DNA from: Mycobacterium stomatepiae
GTDB taxonomy: Bacteria > Actinomycetota > Actinomycetes > Mycobacteriales > Mycobacteriaceae
DNA: 64,000 bases
Direction of reading: 5' to 3'
Assembly (NCBI RefSeq): GCF_010731715.1
Contig: NZ_AP022587.1
Coordinates: forward strand, 5,270,001-5,334,000
The notes below the pieces were generated by a model. The model ran no database searches. It was given only the letters and a program-made list of their open reading frames with translations, and was not told the DNA's origin. The position numbers were made by a program, and so were the translations under genes. This document shows, piece after piece, positions 51,804-61,934 of the stretch (positions within the stretch are counted from its first letter, which is position 1; each line of letters starts with the position of its first letter).

Positions 51804-51829
51804 GTTCAGTACGCTAAACGTATGTTTAG
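51794..51829. promoter_or_regulatory. Tandem TetR operators upstream of and over the regulator start
   Basis: Two perfect inverted repeats of the same design: CTGAAC-GCAT-GTTCAG (51794-51809) and CTAAAC-GTAT-GTTTAG (51814-51829), both read on the plus strand. The centres are 20 bp apart, close to two DNA turns, so two TetR dimers could bind the same face. The first covers the ATG of the TetR gene (51801-51803). Consensus CTRAAC-GYAT-GTTYAG. The promoter of the efflux operon must overlap them. Confidence 0.75.
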
Positions 51830-51955
51830 TCGACGGTCAAGGGGACGCGTCGTAAGGGATGCGTAAAAGATGCGGCCAGTGCCCGGCCAGCCGGGCATGC
51901 AACGCCAAGCCCCCGGCTGGCCGGGCGCTCGTGCGTAGTTTTCGAAGGGCTCCGG

Positions 51956-52624
51956 CTAGTCGCGCACCGCGGCCAGGACGCCGTCACCGAGCGGGACCAG
52001 CGCGGGCGTCAGTCGCTCGTCCTCGGCGATCAATCGGGCCGCCTCGCGCACCGCGACCACGTCGGCGTCTCGCGCCGCGGGATCGCCGGCTCGCCCGCCC
52101 AGCGCCGAGCCGTGCACGACGATGACCCCGCCGGATCGCAGCAGTCGCACGCCCTCGACGACGTAGTCGGGCTGGTCGATCGGGTCGGCGTCGACGAACA
52201 CCAGATCATAGGACTCGTCGGCCAGCCGGGTGAGCACCTCTTGGGCGCGACCGCTGATCAGCCTCGTGCGCGACGGTCCGATGCCGGCTTCGGAGAAGGC
52301 CTGCTTGGCCAGCCGCAAATACTCGGGCTCGATATCGATCGTGGTCAGCACCCCGTCGTCGGTCATGCCCGACAGCAACCAGAGTCCGCTCACCCCGGCG
52401 CCGGTTCCCACTTCCGCGACCGCCTTGCCGCCGCTGAGCTTGGTCAGCAGGCTCAGCAGCGCGCCGACCGCTGGCGTCACGGCGCGGGCACCGATGTCGA
52501 CGGAACGGTCACGGGCGGCGGCCAGAATCGCGTCCTCGGATATCGACCCCTCCGCATGCGCGGAGAGCGATTCGGCCCGACTGGGGGCCGCCTGGGCGGG
52601 GGTTTCTTCGTCGGTGCCGTTCAT
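51956..52624 (-). CDS. SAM-dependent O-methyltransferase (Rv1220c type)
   Basis: 222 residues from ATG 52624. A class I methyltransferase of the catechol-OMT type (Methyltransf_3): SAM motif I '[16 protein letters not shown]', '[20 protein letters not shown]' with the acidic ribose ligand, and '[20 protein letters not shown]' with the metal-binding Asp. The frame extends back to 52642, but M. tuberculosis Rv1220c begins at the equivalent of 52624. It is divergent from sigE. Substrate unknown. Confidence 0.9.
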   Translation of the reverse strand: MNGTDEETPAQAAPSRAESLSAHAEGSISEDAILAAARDRSVDIGARAVTPAVGALLSLLTKLSGGKAVAEVGTGAGVSGLWLLSGMTDDGVLTTIDIEPEYLRLAKQAFSEAGIGPSRTRLISGRAQEVLTRLADESYDLVFVDADPIDQPDYVVEGVRLLRSGGVIVVHGSALGGRAGDPAARDADVVAVREAARLIAEDERLTPALVPLGDGVLAAVRD

Positions 52625-52766
52625 GCCCGCAGCGTATTGCATGGCGACGCGCAGTCCGTCAGGCGCGCGGCGAGTCGGACCGTTTCCGACACGCCCGGGA
52701 CAGGCGGGGCGGCCTAAGTCACTCCCTTCCGGATTTGCCCTGCTTACGCCAGGTAACGATAAGGTT

Positions 52767-52783
52767 TCTCAGCCAAACCTCAG
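52767..52783 (+). promoter_or_regulatory. MprA-box-like direct repeat upstream of sigE
   Basis: CTCAG occurs twice, at 52768-52772 and 52779-52783, 11 bp apart (TCTCAGCCAAACCTCAG). The two-component regulator MprA binds loosely conserved tandem 8-bp repeats of this kind upstream of sigE in M. tuberculosis. The site lies 45 bp before the sigE ATG, a plausible activating position. Assigned from pattern and context only. Confidence 0.5.
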
Positions 52784-52827
52784 ATTGCTCCTATATCGCC
52801 CATACGCCGATACGCGACGGTGTGGGT

Positions 52828-53583
52828 ATGGAACGTGGAGGACGTTGGGCGGGGAATACAGATTGGCAACTTCGTGTTGCCTCCGAAGACGAACTGCCGT
52901 CACTCGGCAGGGCAAATTATTCGGAGGATTCGATCAACACCACTCTCTTGAGCCCGAGCACCATGTCGCACGCCCAAGAACTCCCCGACGACGAATGGGT
53001 CGAACCGGCGGAGGGCTTGCAGGGCACGGCGGTATTCGACGCGACCGGGGACAAGACGACCATGCCGTCGTGGGATGAGCTGGTGCGTCAGCACGCCGAC
53101 CGGGTGTACCGGCTGGCCTACCGGCTCTCGGGTAACCAGCAAGACGCCGAGGACCTGACCCAGGAGACATTCATCCGGGTTTTCCGGTCGGTGCAGAACT
53201 ATCAGCCCGGAACCTTCGAGGGCTGGCTGCACCGCATCACGACGAACTTGTTCCTCGACATGGTGCGCCGGCGCGCGCGCATCAGGATGGAAGCGCTGCC
53301 GGAGGACTACGACCGGGTGCCGGCCGATGAGCCCAACCCCGAACAGATCTACCACGACGCGCACCTGGGTCCCGACCTGCAGGCCGCGCTGGATTCGCTG
53401 CCGCCGGAGTTTCGTGCCGCGGTGGTGCTGTGCGACATCGAAGGCTTGTCCTACGAGGAGATCGGCGCCACCCTGGGTGTCAAGCTGGGCACCGTGCGTA
53501 GCCGAATCCACCGCGGACGTCAGGCTTTGCGCGACTACCTGGCCGCGCACTCCGAGCCGGAAACCCCCGCCAAATCGGCTTAA
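52828..53583 (+). CDS. sigE: ECF sigma factor SigE
   Basis: 251 residues from ATG 52828; GTG 52822 and starts further upstream are open, and M. tuberculosis SigE is known to have alternative starts. Region 2 reads '[20 protein letters not shown]' then '[20 protein letters not shown]', region 4 '[20 protein letters not shown]' then '[20 protein letters not shown]'. It directs the envelope-stress response and is held by RseA. The N-terminal 65 residues vary from M. tuberculosis, while the core is nearly identical to Rv1221. Confidence 0.95.
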   Translation: MERGGRWAGNTDWQLRVASEDELPSLGRANYSEDSINTTLLSPSTMSHAQELPDDEWVEPAEGLQGTAVFDATGDKTTMPSWDELVRQHADRVYRLAYRLSGNQQDAEDLTQETFIRVFRSVQNYQPGTFEGWLHRITTNLFLDMVRRRARIRMEALPEDYDRVPADEPNPEQIYHDAHLGPDLQAALDSLPPEFRAAVVLCDIEGLSYEEIGATLGVKLGTVRSRIHRGRQALRDYLAAHSEPETPAKSA

Positions 53584-53712
53584 AAAAGGGCCGGGCCGGT
53601 TCGGAGCACGGCCCATGGGTCGATAATCATGCGATTTCGCCAGATTCATGGCGGTGCTGAGCACCTAGTCGCGCTACATTCGAGGGGTACGTGGCAGCGA
53701 AAGGGGCTGGTG

Positions 53713-54108
53713 ATGGCCGACCGGGGACATGTGTTCCGCCGCGCGTTCTCCTGGCTCCCCTCCCAGTTCGCTTCCCAGAGCGATGCGCCGGTTGGCGCGC
53801 CGCGCCAATTCGGCTCGACCGAGCACCTGTCCGTCGAGGCGATCGCGGCGTTTGTCGACGGCGAGCTGCGGATGAACGCCCACCTGCGGGCGGCTCATCA
53901 CCTGTCGCTGTGCCCGCAATGCGCGAGCGAAGTCGACGATCAGAGCCGGGCGCGTGCCGCGCTGAGAGACTCGCACCCGATCCGCATCCCCAGCACCCTG
54001 CTCGGAATGCTGTCGGAGATCCCGCACTATCCGCCCGACGACACGCCCTCGCAGGCGTCCGACCGCTTTGCTGATCGCAATGTTCGCGACCAGCGTAAGC
54101 GCCGGTAG
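53713..54108 (+). CDS. rseA: Anti-sigma-E factor RseA
   Basis: 131 residues from ATG 53713, after an AAAGGGG ribosome site. The zinc-associated anti-sigma motif is clear: 'NAHLRAAHHLSLCPQCASEV' (His-x3-Cys-x2-Cys). N-terminal 'HVFRRAFSWLPSQFASQ' matches Rv1222. It binds SigE and releases it on oxidation or after PknB-triggered ClpC1P2 degradation in M. tuberculosis. The C-terminal glycine-rich tail present in Rv1222 is missing, making it about 20 residues shorter. Soluble, no membrane segment. Confidence 0.92.
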   Translation: MADRGHVFRRAFSWLPSQFASQSDAPVGAPRQFGSTEHLSVEAIAAFVDGELRMNAHLRAAHHLSLCPQCASEVDDQSRARAALRDSHPIRIPSTLLGMLSEIPHYPPDDTPSQASDRFADRNVRDQRKRR

Positions 54109-54167
54109 CGCGCGGGTCGCCCCAGCTCGTGGGTTCATGCCGACCGGTTAACAACCGTGGATACTAG

Positions 54168-55780
<1,613 letters not shown>

Positions 55781-55781
<1 letters not shown>

Positions 55782-56194
55782 TGTTCGCCAATGTCGGCTG
55801 GGGGGAGATGCTCGTCCTCGTCGTGGTCGGGCTGGTAATCCTTGGCCCCGAGCGGCTTCCGGGCGCAATCCGCTGGGCGTCGACCGCGTTGCGTCAGGCC
55901 CGCGACTACCTCAGCGGCGTCACCAGCCAGCTGCGCGAGGACATCGGGCCCGAGTTCGACGACCTGCGCGGCCCGCTGAGCGAGCTACAGAAACTGCGCG
56001 GCATGACCCCGCGCGCGGCGCTGACCAAACATCTGCTGGACGGCGACGACTCATTCCTCACCGGCAATTTCGAGCGGCCCGTCAACGGGGTGGCGCAGCC
56101 GTCGGCCGAGCAGCCGGCGGCGGGGCAGAACGGGATCCCGGCGTCCGCGGCGGGGCAGCACGGCCCGGCGCCGTTCGACACCGATGCGACCTGA
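55781..56194 (+). CDS. tatB: Sec-independent translocase subunit TatB
   Basis: 137 residues. '[20 protein letters not shown]' then '[12 protein letters not shown]' is the single membrane helix and the FGPxxLP-like hinge of TatB, followed by an amphipathic helix and a Pro/Ala-rich tail. With TatA and TatC it forms the twin-arginine export system. ATG overlaps the htrA stop (TGATG), so it belongs to the sigE-rseA-htrA-tatB stress unit, as in M. tuberculosis. Genes Rv1225c-Rv1228 (by M. tuberculosis numbering) that follow there are absent here. Confidence 0.93.
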
Positions 56195-56203
56195 CGCGAT
56201 TCG

Positions 56204-57361
56204 CTACTTGCGGGTCGGGTCGAGCCCCAGCGAGACGCCCGCCAGTCCACGCTTTCGCGACGACAGCTTGTCGGCGACGCCGCGCAGCTCCTTGCCCACC
56301 GGCGAATCGGGTGCGCTGAGCACGATCGGTATGCCGGAATCGCCGGCGGCGACCAGCGAGGGGTCCAGCGGGATCTGACCCAGCAGCGGCACGTCGGCGC
56401 CCACCGCGCGGGACAGGCGCTCGGCGACCTGCTCGCCGCCGCCCTCGCCGAACACATGCATGGTGGAGCCGTCCGGCAGGACCAGTCCGGACATGTTTTC
56501 GACGACGCCGACGATGCGCTGGCGGGTTTGCAGCGCGATGCTGCCGGCCCGTTCGGCGACCTCGGCGGCGGCCAGCTGCGGCGTGGTCACGACCAGGATT
56601 TCCGCGTTGGGAATCAGCTGAGCCACCGAGATGGCGATGTCGCCGGTGCCGGGCGGCAGATCGAGCAGCAGCACATCCAGATCGCCCCAATAGACGTCGG
56701 CGAGGAACTGCTGCAACGCCCGGTGCAGCATTGGCCCGCGCCATACCACCGGGGTGTTGCCCTCGGTGAACTGGGCGATCGAGATGACCTTCACCTCGTG
56801 GGCGATCGGCGGCAGGATCATCGATTCGACCTGGGTGGGCCGGTCGGTGGTGCCCATCATCCGGGGGACGGAGTGGCCGTGGATATCGGCGTCTAGCACG
56901 CCGACCGACAGGCCGCGCGCGGCCATCGCGGCGGCCAGATTGACCGTGACGCTCGACTTGCCGACGCCGCCCTTGCCGGACGCCACCGCGTAGACCCGGG
57001 TCAGCGAGCTGGGCTGGGCGAACGGGATGACGGGCTCGCTGGCGTCACCGCGCAACTGCTTGCGCAGCTCGGTGCGCTGCTCGTCGTTCATCACGTCCAG
57101 GCTGACCTTCACCGCCCCGGTGCCGGGGACGTCGGCGACGGCCTGGCTGACCCGCTCACTGATTTCGGTCTTCTTCGGGCAGGCCTCGGTGGTCAGGTAG
57201 ATCCCGACGTGCACGCCGCCGTCGGACGCGACGTCGATGCTCTTGACCATCCCGAGTTCGGTGATAGGACGCCGTAGTTCGGGGTCGATCACCTTGCCCA
57301 GCGCGGTGCGAATGGCAGCGGTGCGGTCGTCTGGCGAACCAGGGGAGTCATGGCGGGACAT
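56204..57361 (-). CDS. mrp: Fe-S cluster carrier ATPase Mrp/ApbC
   Basis: 385 residues from ATG 57361. N-terminal MIP18/DUF59 domain ('ALGKVIDPELRRPITELGMV') then a Mrp/NBP35 P-loop ATPase with the deviant Walker A 'VASGKGGVGKSSVTVNLAAA', 'GVLDADIHGHSVPRMMG' and 'DVLLLDLPPGTGDIAISVAQ'. The usual C-terminal CxxC that holds the transferable 4Fe-4S cluster is not obvious: 'NMSGLVLPDGSTMHVFGEGG' occupies that place, as is usual in actinobacteria. Rv1229c equivalent. Cytosolic. Confidence 0.92.
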   Translation of the reverse strand: MSRHDSPGSPDDRTAAIRTALGKVIDPELRRPITELGMVKSIDVASDGGVHVGIYLTTEACPKKTEISERVSQAVADVPGTGAVKVSLDVMNDEQRTELRKQLRGDASEPVIPFAQPSSLTRVYAVASGKGGVGKSSVTVNLAAAMAARGLSVGVLDADIHGHSVPRMMGTTDRPTQVESMILPPIAHEVKVISIAQFTEGNTPVVWRGPMLHRALQQFLADVYWGDLDVLLLDLPPGTGDIAISVAQLIPNAEILVVTTPQLAAAEVAERAGSIALQTRQRIVGVVENMSGLVLPDGSTMHVFGEGGGEQVAERLSRAVGADVPLLGQIPLDPSLVAAGDSGIPIVLSAPDSPVGKELRGVADKLSSRKRGLAGVSLGLDPTRK

Positions 57362-57407
57362 CACCGCCGAGTGTAGGCGGGCTCGGCTTTCGACCGGCTG
57401 GCAGGCG

Positions 57408-58709
57408 TCAGCCGGCCGGAGCGGGAGCCGGCTGCGCAACAGCCGGCTGCTGCGGCGGCGCGGCCTGCGGTGGTGCGAACGGCTGCGGCGGGGCGGCTTG
57501 CGGTGGTGCAAACGGCTGCGGTGGCACGGCCTGCGGCGCCCACGGCGCATTCGGCGGCCCGAACGGCTGCGGCGCACCCGGCGCCGGGGTCGAGTTGATG
57601 CAGATCACCGTGCACCCGGGCATGTGTCCCGTGGTCGGAGCCTGGGCGGGCGGCGGTGTCATCCAGGGGAACATCGGTGACGACGGGTTGAGCTGCTGCG
57701 GCTGGCCGGTCAGGTCGATCAGCGGCATCCGCGCGTACGGGTCGTCCTGCGGCAGCCCGATCATGTTGATCGGGAGACCGGGCCCGAGCCCCTCCGGGTG
57801 CTCGTCGTGCGCGTTGCCCAGCGGCGGGGGCGGGCCGGTGATCGGCGGCAGGTCGACCGGCACCACACCGGTCGCGTAGGCCGCGGCCCAGCCCAGCACG
57901 TTCTGGGCGTAGGCCGTCGAGTTGTTGTAGCGCAGGATCGCGGCCATGACCTGTGCGGGGTCGCGCAGGTTGAGCCCGCCGCTGCACAGGTAGCGCGCGG
58001 CCGTCAGCGTCGCGTCGAACAGGTTCTGCGGGTCGGCGATACCGTCGCCGTCTCCGTCGGCGGCGTACCGCGCCCAGGTGCCGGGCAAGAACTGCATCGG
58101 CCCCATCGCGCGGGCGTAGGTGACGCGATTGCCGACGCTGCTGGAGACGATCACCTCGTTGCCGGGCAACGTGCCGTCCAGCGAGGGACCGTAGATCGGG
58201 GTGACCGCCGTGCCGCGGGCATCGACGGCGCCGCCGCTGGCGTGCCCGGACTCGATGCGCCCGATGCCGGCCAGCAAGTTCCAGCTGACGCCGCAGGCCG
58301 GGTCGGACACAGCCATCTTCTGTTCGGCGTTGCGATAGGCGGTCAGCGCCATCATCGGAATGCCCAGCGCGCCAGGCGCACTCACCACTCGTGGTGGCGG
58401 CGGTGCCGAGCTGGCTCCGGCCGCGACGTGGAAGGCCGTCGGCGCCCGGTCGATCGCGATGACCACCGGCCCGGACAGGTCGGGAACGGTCGGGGACACG
58501 GCGGCGACCGGGGTGATCACCGCGTGCACCGACGGGATGGGGCTCTTACCGTGTCCGCGTAGCGGCTCGGGTGTGGCGCCGACCGCGCCCGCGAACACCA
58601 GTGGGCTGATCACGGCGACGCTGAATGCCTGTGCCCGGGTTACCGGAAGCCCCCGCTTCCGCACTGCCGCGACAGCGCGGCGTACACCCAAGCGACCCCC
58701 TATGCGCAC
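57408..58709 (-). CDS. Secreted lytic transglycosylase (Rv1230c type)
   Basis: 433 residues. An N-terminal export signal ('FSVAVISPLVFAGAVGA') is followed by an MltB-like domain: 'CGVSWNLLAGIGRIESGHAS' with the catalytic Glu, 'AMGPMQFLPGTWARYAADGD' and 'NLFDATLTAARYLCSGGLNL'. It cleaves peptidoglycan glycan strands to 1,6-anhydro products. The last 80 residues are a Pro/Gln/Ala repeat (PPQPFAPPQAA, repeated), likely a wall-spanning tail. A CRP-like site lies 66 bp upstream of the ATG, as for the resuscitation factor gene rpfA in M. tuberculosis. Confidence 0.9.
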   Translation of the reverse strand: MRIGGRLGVRRAVAAVRKRGLPVTRAQAFSVAVISPLVFAGAVGATPEPLRGHGKSPIPSVHAVITPVAAVSPTVPDLSGPVVIAIDRAPTAFHVAAGASSAPPPPRVVSAPGALGIPMMALTAYRNAEQKMAVSDPACGVSWNLLAGIGRIESGHASGGAVDARGTAVTPIYGPSLDGTLPGNEVIVSSSVGNRVTYARAMGPMQFLPGTWARYAADGDGDGIADPQNLFDATLTAARYLCSGGLNLRDPAQVMAAILRYNNSTAYAQNVLGWAAAYATGVVPVDLPPITGPPPPLGNAHDEHPEGLGPGLPINMIGLPQDDPYARMPLIDLTGQPQQLNPSSPMFPWMTPPPAQAPTTGHMPGCTVICINSTPAPGAPQPFGPPNAPWAPQAVPPQPFAPPQAAPPQPFAPPQAAPPQQPAVAQPAPAPAG

Positions 58710-58774
58710 TCCACCGTCCTATGTGTGTGGGCCGCCGGGGACCCTGTGAGCTGCCGGAAACCTGCTCTTAGCTT

Positions 58775-58790
58775 CGTGAACTAGATCACC
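58775..58790 (-). promoter_or_regulatory. CRP-like site upstream of the lytic transglycosylase gene
   Basis: CGTGAACTAGATCACC fits the CRP pattern TGTGA-N6-TCACA with perfect GTGA and TCAC halves. It lies in the 171-bp gap before the lytic transglycosylase gene (start 58709) and 85 bp from the end of the DUF1003 gene. An AT-rich stretch ('catacataact') follows. This suggests cAMP control of cell-wall remodelling; the assignment is by pattern. Confidence 0.5.
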
Positions 58791-58880
58791 ATACATAACT
58801 CTTGTTACGGGAGTGGCGCAATGGTGGATTCGGTATTCACTGGGATCTCTTAGCGGCCCCGAGCGGTGCCTACCAGGTGA

Positions 58881-59387
58881 TCACCGGCGCCCCGGCGGGT
58901 CCTCCAGCGGGGTCTGCCTGTCCAGGCCACTCAACGCGGCGCGCAGTTCGTCCAGCTCATCGCGCAGATACTCGCGGGTAACGACCTCGCCGATGGCCAG
59001 CCGCAGCGCGGCCAGCTCGCGGGACAGGTACTCGGTGTCGGCTTTGGTCTGGGCGGCGCGACGACGATCTTCTTCGAGTGCGACCCGGTCCCGGTTCTCC
59101 TGCCGGTTCTGAGCCAACAGGATCAGCGGCGCCGCGTAGGCGGCCTGCGTGGAGAACGCCAGATTCAGCAGGATGAACGGGTACGGGTCGAACCGCAGAC
59201 TAGCCGCGGTCAGGTTGATCGCGATCCACACCACCACGATGATGGTTTGGATCAGCAGATAGCGGCCGGTGCCGAAGAAGCGCGCGATGGCCTCGGTGCT
59301 CTGCCCGACCGTTTCGGGGTCGACACGCAGCGAGAGCCCGCGCGATGTCCGCGGGGTGTACAGCCGCCGGACCGCCGGTTTGCTCAC
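58881..59387 (-). CDS. DUF1003 membrane protein (Rv1231c type)
   Basis: 168 residues from GTG 59387, which overlaps the stop of the MgtE-like gene (GTGA). The DUF1003 core has two membrane helices ('LLIQTIIVVVWIAINLT' and 'YPFILLNLAFSTQAAYAAPL') followed by 'ILLAQNRQENRDRVALEEDR' and a coiled-coil-like C-terminus rich in Arg, Glu and Leu. Often paired with Mg2+ transport genes, as here. Function unknown. Confidence 0.88.
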   Translation of the reverse strand: MSKPAVRRLYTPRTSRGLSLRVDPETVGQSTEAIARFFGTGRYLLIQTIIVVVWIAINLTAASLRFDPYPFILLNLAFSTQAAYAAPLILLAQNRQENRDRVALEEDRRRAAQTKADTEYLSRELAALRLAIGEVVTREYLRDELDELRAALSGLDRQTPLEDPPGRR

Positions 59388-60694
59388 GAGGCCCCCCCGG
59401 TTGCTGCGGCGCCTTGGACGGTGGCGGTCAGCTCTTGGGCGTGCGCACGCCAGTCGTGCGGCAGCAGATGGTCGAGCAGGTCGTCGACGGTGACGGCCCC
59501 CAACAGGTGGCGTTGGTCGTCGACGACGGGTCCGCACACCAGGTTGTAAGCGGCGAAGTAGCGTGTCACGGCGGCCAGGGTGGTCTCCGGGGCCAGGGTG
59601 AGCAGATCGCTGTCGACGATTCCACCGACCAACTCGCTGGGCGGTTCCCGAAGGAGTTTCTGCAGCGGTACGCAGCCGAGGTACTTCCCGGTGGGCGTGG
59701 CCGTCGGTGGGCGCGTCACGAACACCATCGACGACAGCGCCGGGGTGAGGTCGGGATTGCGGACCAGGGCCAGCGCCTCGGCCACCGTGGTGTAGGCGGT
59801 CAGCACCACCGGATCGGAGGTCATCAACCCGCCGGCGGTGTCGGGAGAGTGCTTCAAAAGCCTTCGTACCGGGGCGGAGTCGTCGGGGTCCATCCGCGCC
59901 AGCAGCAGCTCCGCGTCGGTCGGATTCAGCTCGCCGAGCAGGTCGGCGGCATCGTCGGGGTCCATCTCCTCGAGCACGTCGGCCGCGCGTTCGGTGCCCA
60001 GGTGCGCCAACGCCTCGGCCTGCTCCGATTCGGGTAACTCCTGCAGGATGTCGGCCAGTCGCTCGTCGCTGAGGGCCTTGAATACCTCGGTGCGCCGTTT
60101 GGTCGGCAGCCCGCGGATGGCGTCGGCCACGTCGACCGCGCGGCGTCCCTCGAATTGGTTGAGCAGTTGTGCCACCGCCTGGCCGGGCATCGCCAACGCC
60201 GACGGCGTCAAGCCGTGCACGCTTTGCCAGTCGACGACGTGCGCCGGGCCCCGCCGCCCGAGTCGGCGCTGGCTTCGCACGGCGATCCTGGTCACCAGCC
60301 AGTCGCGGGTCCGGGATTGTTCGATGCCTAGGTCGGTGATCACGACGTCTCGCCCGACCAGTTCCGGGAGTTCGGGGTCGTTGACGGTGACCGGGGTGTC
60401 GAGGATCTGACCGATCGCCAGCACCTCGCCCGGACGCTGTTCGAAGTGGCGCAGGGACACGCTTCCGGTGTTCAGCGTCACGGCGTTGGGCTCGATCGCG
60501 GCGACCCGCAGAATCGGAATGAAGATGCTGCGGCGGGTAGCCAGATCGACAACCAGGCCCAACACCCGCGGTTGCTGGCGGACGATGCTGATGTTGATCA
60601 CGACATCGCGGATGCGACCGAAGTTTTCGCCCATCGGCCCCAGCACCAACATCCGCGCCAGCCGCGCCACATACACCCTGTTGACCGATGCCAT
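59384..60694 (-). CDS. MgtE N-terminal/CBS domain protein without membrane part (Rv1232c type)
   Basis: 436 residues. A PRC-barrel at the N-terminus ('LVLGPMGENFGRIRDVVINI') and a second beta region are followed by an MgtE_N domain ('VADAIRGLPTKRRTEVFKAL', 'ADVLEEMDPDDAADLLGELN') and a CBS pair at 290-420 ('GLMTSDPVVLTAYTTVAEAL', 'LLGAVTVDDLLDHLLPHDWR'). The five-helix MgtE channel is lacking, so it is a soluble Mg2+ or nucleotide sensor rather than a transporter. Coupled to the DUF1003 membrane protein, which may be its partner. Confidence 0.85.
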   Translation of the reverse strand: MASVNRVYVARLARMLVLGPMGENFGRIRDVVINISIVRQQPRVLGLVVDLATRRSIFIPILRVAAIEPNAVTLNTGSVSLRHFEQRPGEVLAIGQILDTPVTVNDPELPELVGRDVVITDLGIEQSRTRDWLVTRIAVRSQRRLGRRGPAHVVDWQSVHGLTPSALAMPGQAVAQLLNQFEGRRAVDVADAIRGLPTKRRTEVFKALSDERLADILQELPESEQAEALAHLGTERAADVLEEMDPDDAADLLGELNPTDAELLLARMDPDDSAPVRRLLKHSPDTAGGLMTSDPVVLTAYTTVAEALALVRNPDLTPALSSMVFVTRPPTATPTGKYLGCVPLQKLLREPPSELVGGIVDSDLLTLAPETTLAAVTRYFAAYNLVCGPVVDDQRHLLGAVTVDDLLDHLLPHDWRAHAQELTATVQGAAATGGAS

Positions 60695-60753
60695 GGGAGA
60701 GAGCCTAGGCAGCCCGTCGCGCGATGGCAGCGAAGCGGCTCTGGCGCGGCCCG

Positions 60754-61323
60754 CTAATGGAAATGCACCGCAAAAATCATCACGATCAGAGCCACCAGCA
60801 GGGACGCGATGCCGATCACAATGCCGGCGACGGCCATGCCGTATCCGTCTTGGCGTGTCCGCTTGATCTGGTCGAGCGCGATCGTGCCCAGCACGATGGC
60901 CACGATCCCGCCGATGCAGCAGAACAACCCGGTGAACGACGAGATCAGCGCCGCGATCGCCATCCCGTTCGTCCCGGACCGGGCGGCCTCAGCCGACCAG
61001 TAGTCGCCCGGATATTCCGGTGCCGGGTGGTAGCCGCCGGGGTGCGGCGGGGGATCGAAGCCGGGTGGTGGGCCGCCGAATTGCGGTGGCATCGGCGGGT
61101 AGGACGAGCCGCTCGGGGGCTGCTGGTAGCCGAATGGCGGCGTGCCGGGAGGGTAGTCGAGCACGTATCCGGGCGGCGGGTAGGGCGGCGGCGGATAGTC
61201 GGCCGGCGGTGGTGCCCCCGGGAAATCCCAGGGCTCCGCCCATCCTTGCTGCTTAGGGTGCCGCCCCCCGGGAAGGTGCGGATCGGCGGCGTCCTCGCCA
61301 CTGGCACCGCCGGGAGCTGTCAT
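60754..61323 (-). CDS. Proline-rich DUF4190 membrane protein (Rv1233c type)
   Basis: 189 residues from ATG 61323; a TTG at 61332 is in frame, but the AGG ribosome site suits the ATG better. The N-terminal 110 residues are Pro/Gly/Tyr-rich and disordered ('YPPPPYPPPGYVLDYPPGT'), followed by two membrane helices of the DUF4190 domain ('LISSFTGLFCCIGGIVAIVL' and 'GIVIGIASLLVALIVMIFAV'). Divergent from the Rv1234-like gene. Function unknown; such proteins are common in mycobacteria near the cell pole or ESX loci. Confidence 0.85.
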   Translation of the reverse strand: MTAPGGASGEDAADPHLPGGRHPKQQGWAEPWDFPGAPPPADYPPPPYPPPGYVLDYPPGTPPFGYQQPPSGSSYPPMPPQFGGPPPGFDPPPHPGGYHPAPEYPGDYWSAEAARSGTNGMAIAALISSFTGLFCCIGGIVAIVLGTIALDQIKRTRQDGYGMAVAGIVIGIASLLVALIVMIFAVHFH

Positions 61324-61409
61324 GGTGTTCAACCTAGCCTGCAGGCGGCCTCGATAGGCTGGTAGGGCCGAGGTGAAACTATGGCCACGGCGTAGGAGAA
61401 TGAGCCCTG

Positions 61410-61934
61410 ATGACTAGTCCTTTCCAGCCCGGTCAAGTTCCCGGCGCAACGCCCACCGGTGCGGCCGGGCGGCGCGGTGTGCCGCAGTTGCCGACTCCGC
61501 CCAAGGGCTGGCCGGTGGGCTCCTATCCCACCTACGCCGAGGCGCAGCGCGCGGTCGACTACCTCTCCGAGCAGCAGTTCCCCGTGCAGCAGGTGACTAT
61601 CGTCGGCGTCGATCTGATGCAGGTGGAGCGGGTCACCGGTCGGCTGACCTGGCCCAAGGTGCTCGGCGGCGGTGTGCTCAGTGGGGCCTGGCTCGGGCTG
61701 TTCATCGGGTTGGTGCTCGGTTTCTTCAGCCCCAACCCGTGGGGCGCGCTGGTGACGGGTTTGGTGGCCGGGGTTTTCTTCGGCCTGATCACTTCCGCGG
61801 TTCCGTACTCAATGGCTCGTGGCACAAGGGATTTCAGCTCGACAATGCAGTTGGTCGCCGGCCGTTACGATGTGCTCTGCGATCCGCAGAACGCCGAGAG
61901 GGCCCGGGATTTGCTTGCGCGCCTGGCGATCTGA
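61410..61934 (+). CDS. Small membrane protein with general-stress-protein-17M-like domain (Rv1234 type)
   Basis: 174 residues. The N-terminus contains 'GWPVGSYPTYAEAQRAVDYL', typical of the GsiB/17M-like ferredoxin-fold domain, and two membrane helices follow ('LGLFIGLVLGFFSPNPWGAL' and 'VTGLVAGVFFGLITSAV') with a glycine-rich loop. ATG 61410 with GGAG upstream. It precedes lpqY-sugABC by 15 bp and is conserved there in mycobacteria, so it may be part of the trehalose importer transcript. Function unknown. Confidence 0.85.
   Translation: MTSPFQPGQVPGATPTGAAGRRGVPQLPTPPKGWPVGSYPTYAEAQRAVDYLSEQQFPVQQVTIVGVDLMQVERVTGRLTWPKVLGGGVLSGAWLGLFIGLVLGFFSPNPWGALVTGLVAGVFFGLITSAVPYSMARGTRDFSSTMQLVAGRYDVLCDPQNAERARDLLARLAI

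Noticed and set aside
53588..53614. Terminator hairpin between sigE and rseA
   Set aside because: GGGCCG and CGGCCC can pair, but the loop is 15 bases and no T run follows. In this GC-rich DNA such pairs are expected by chance.
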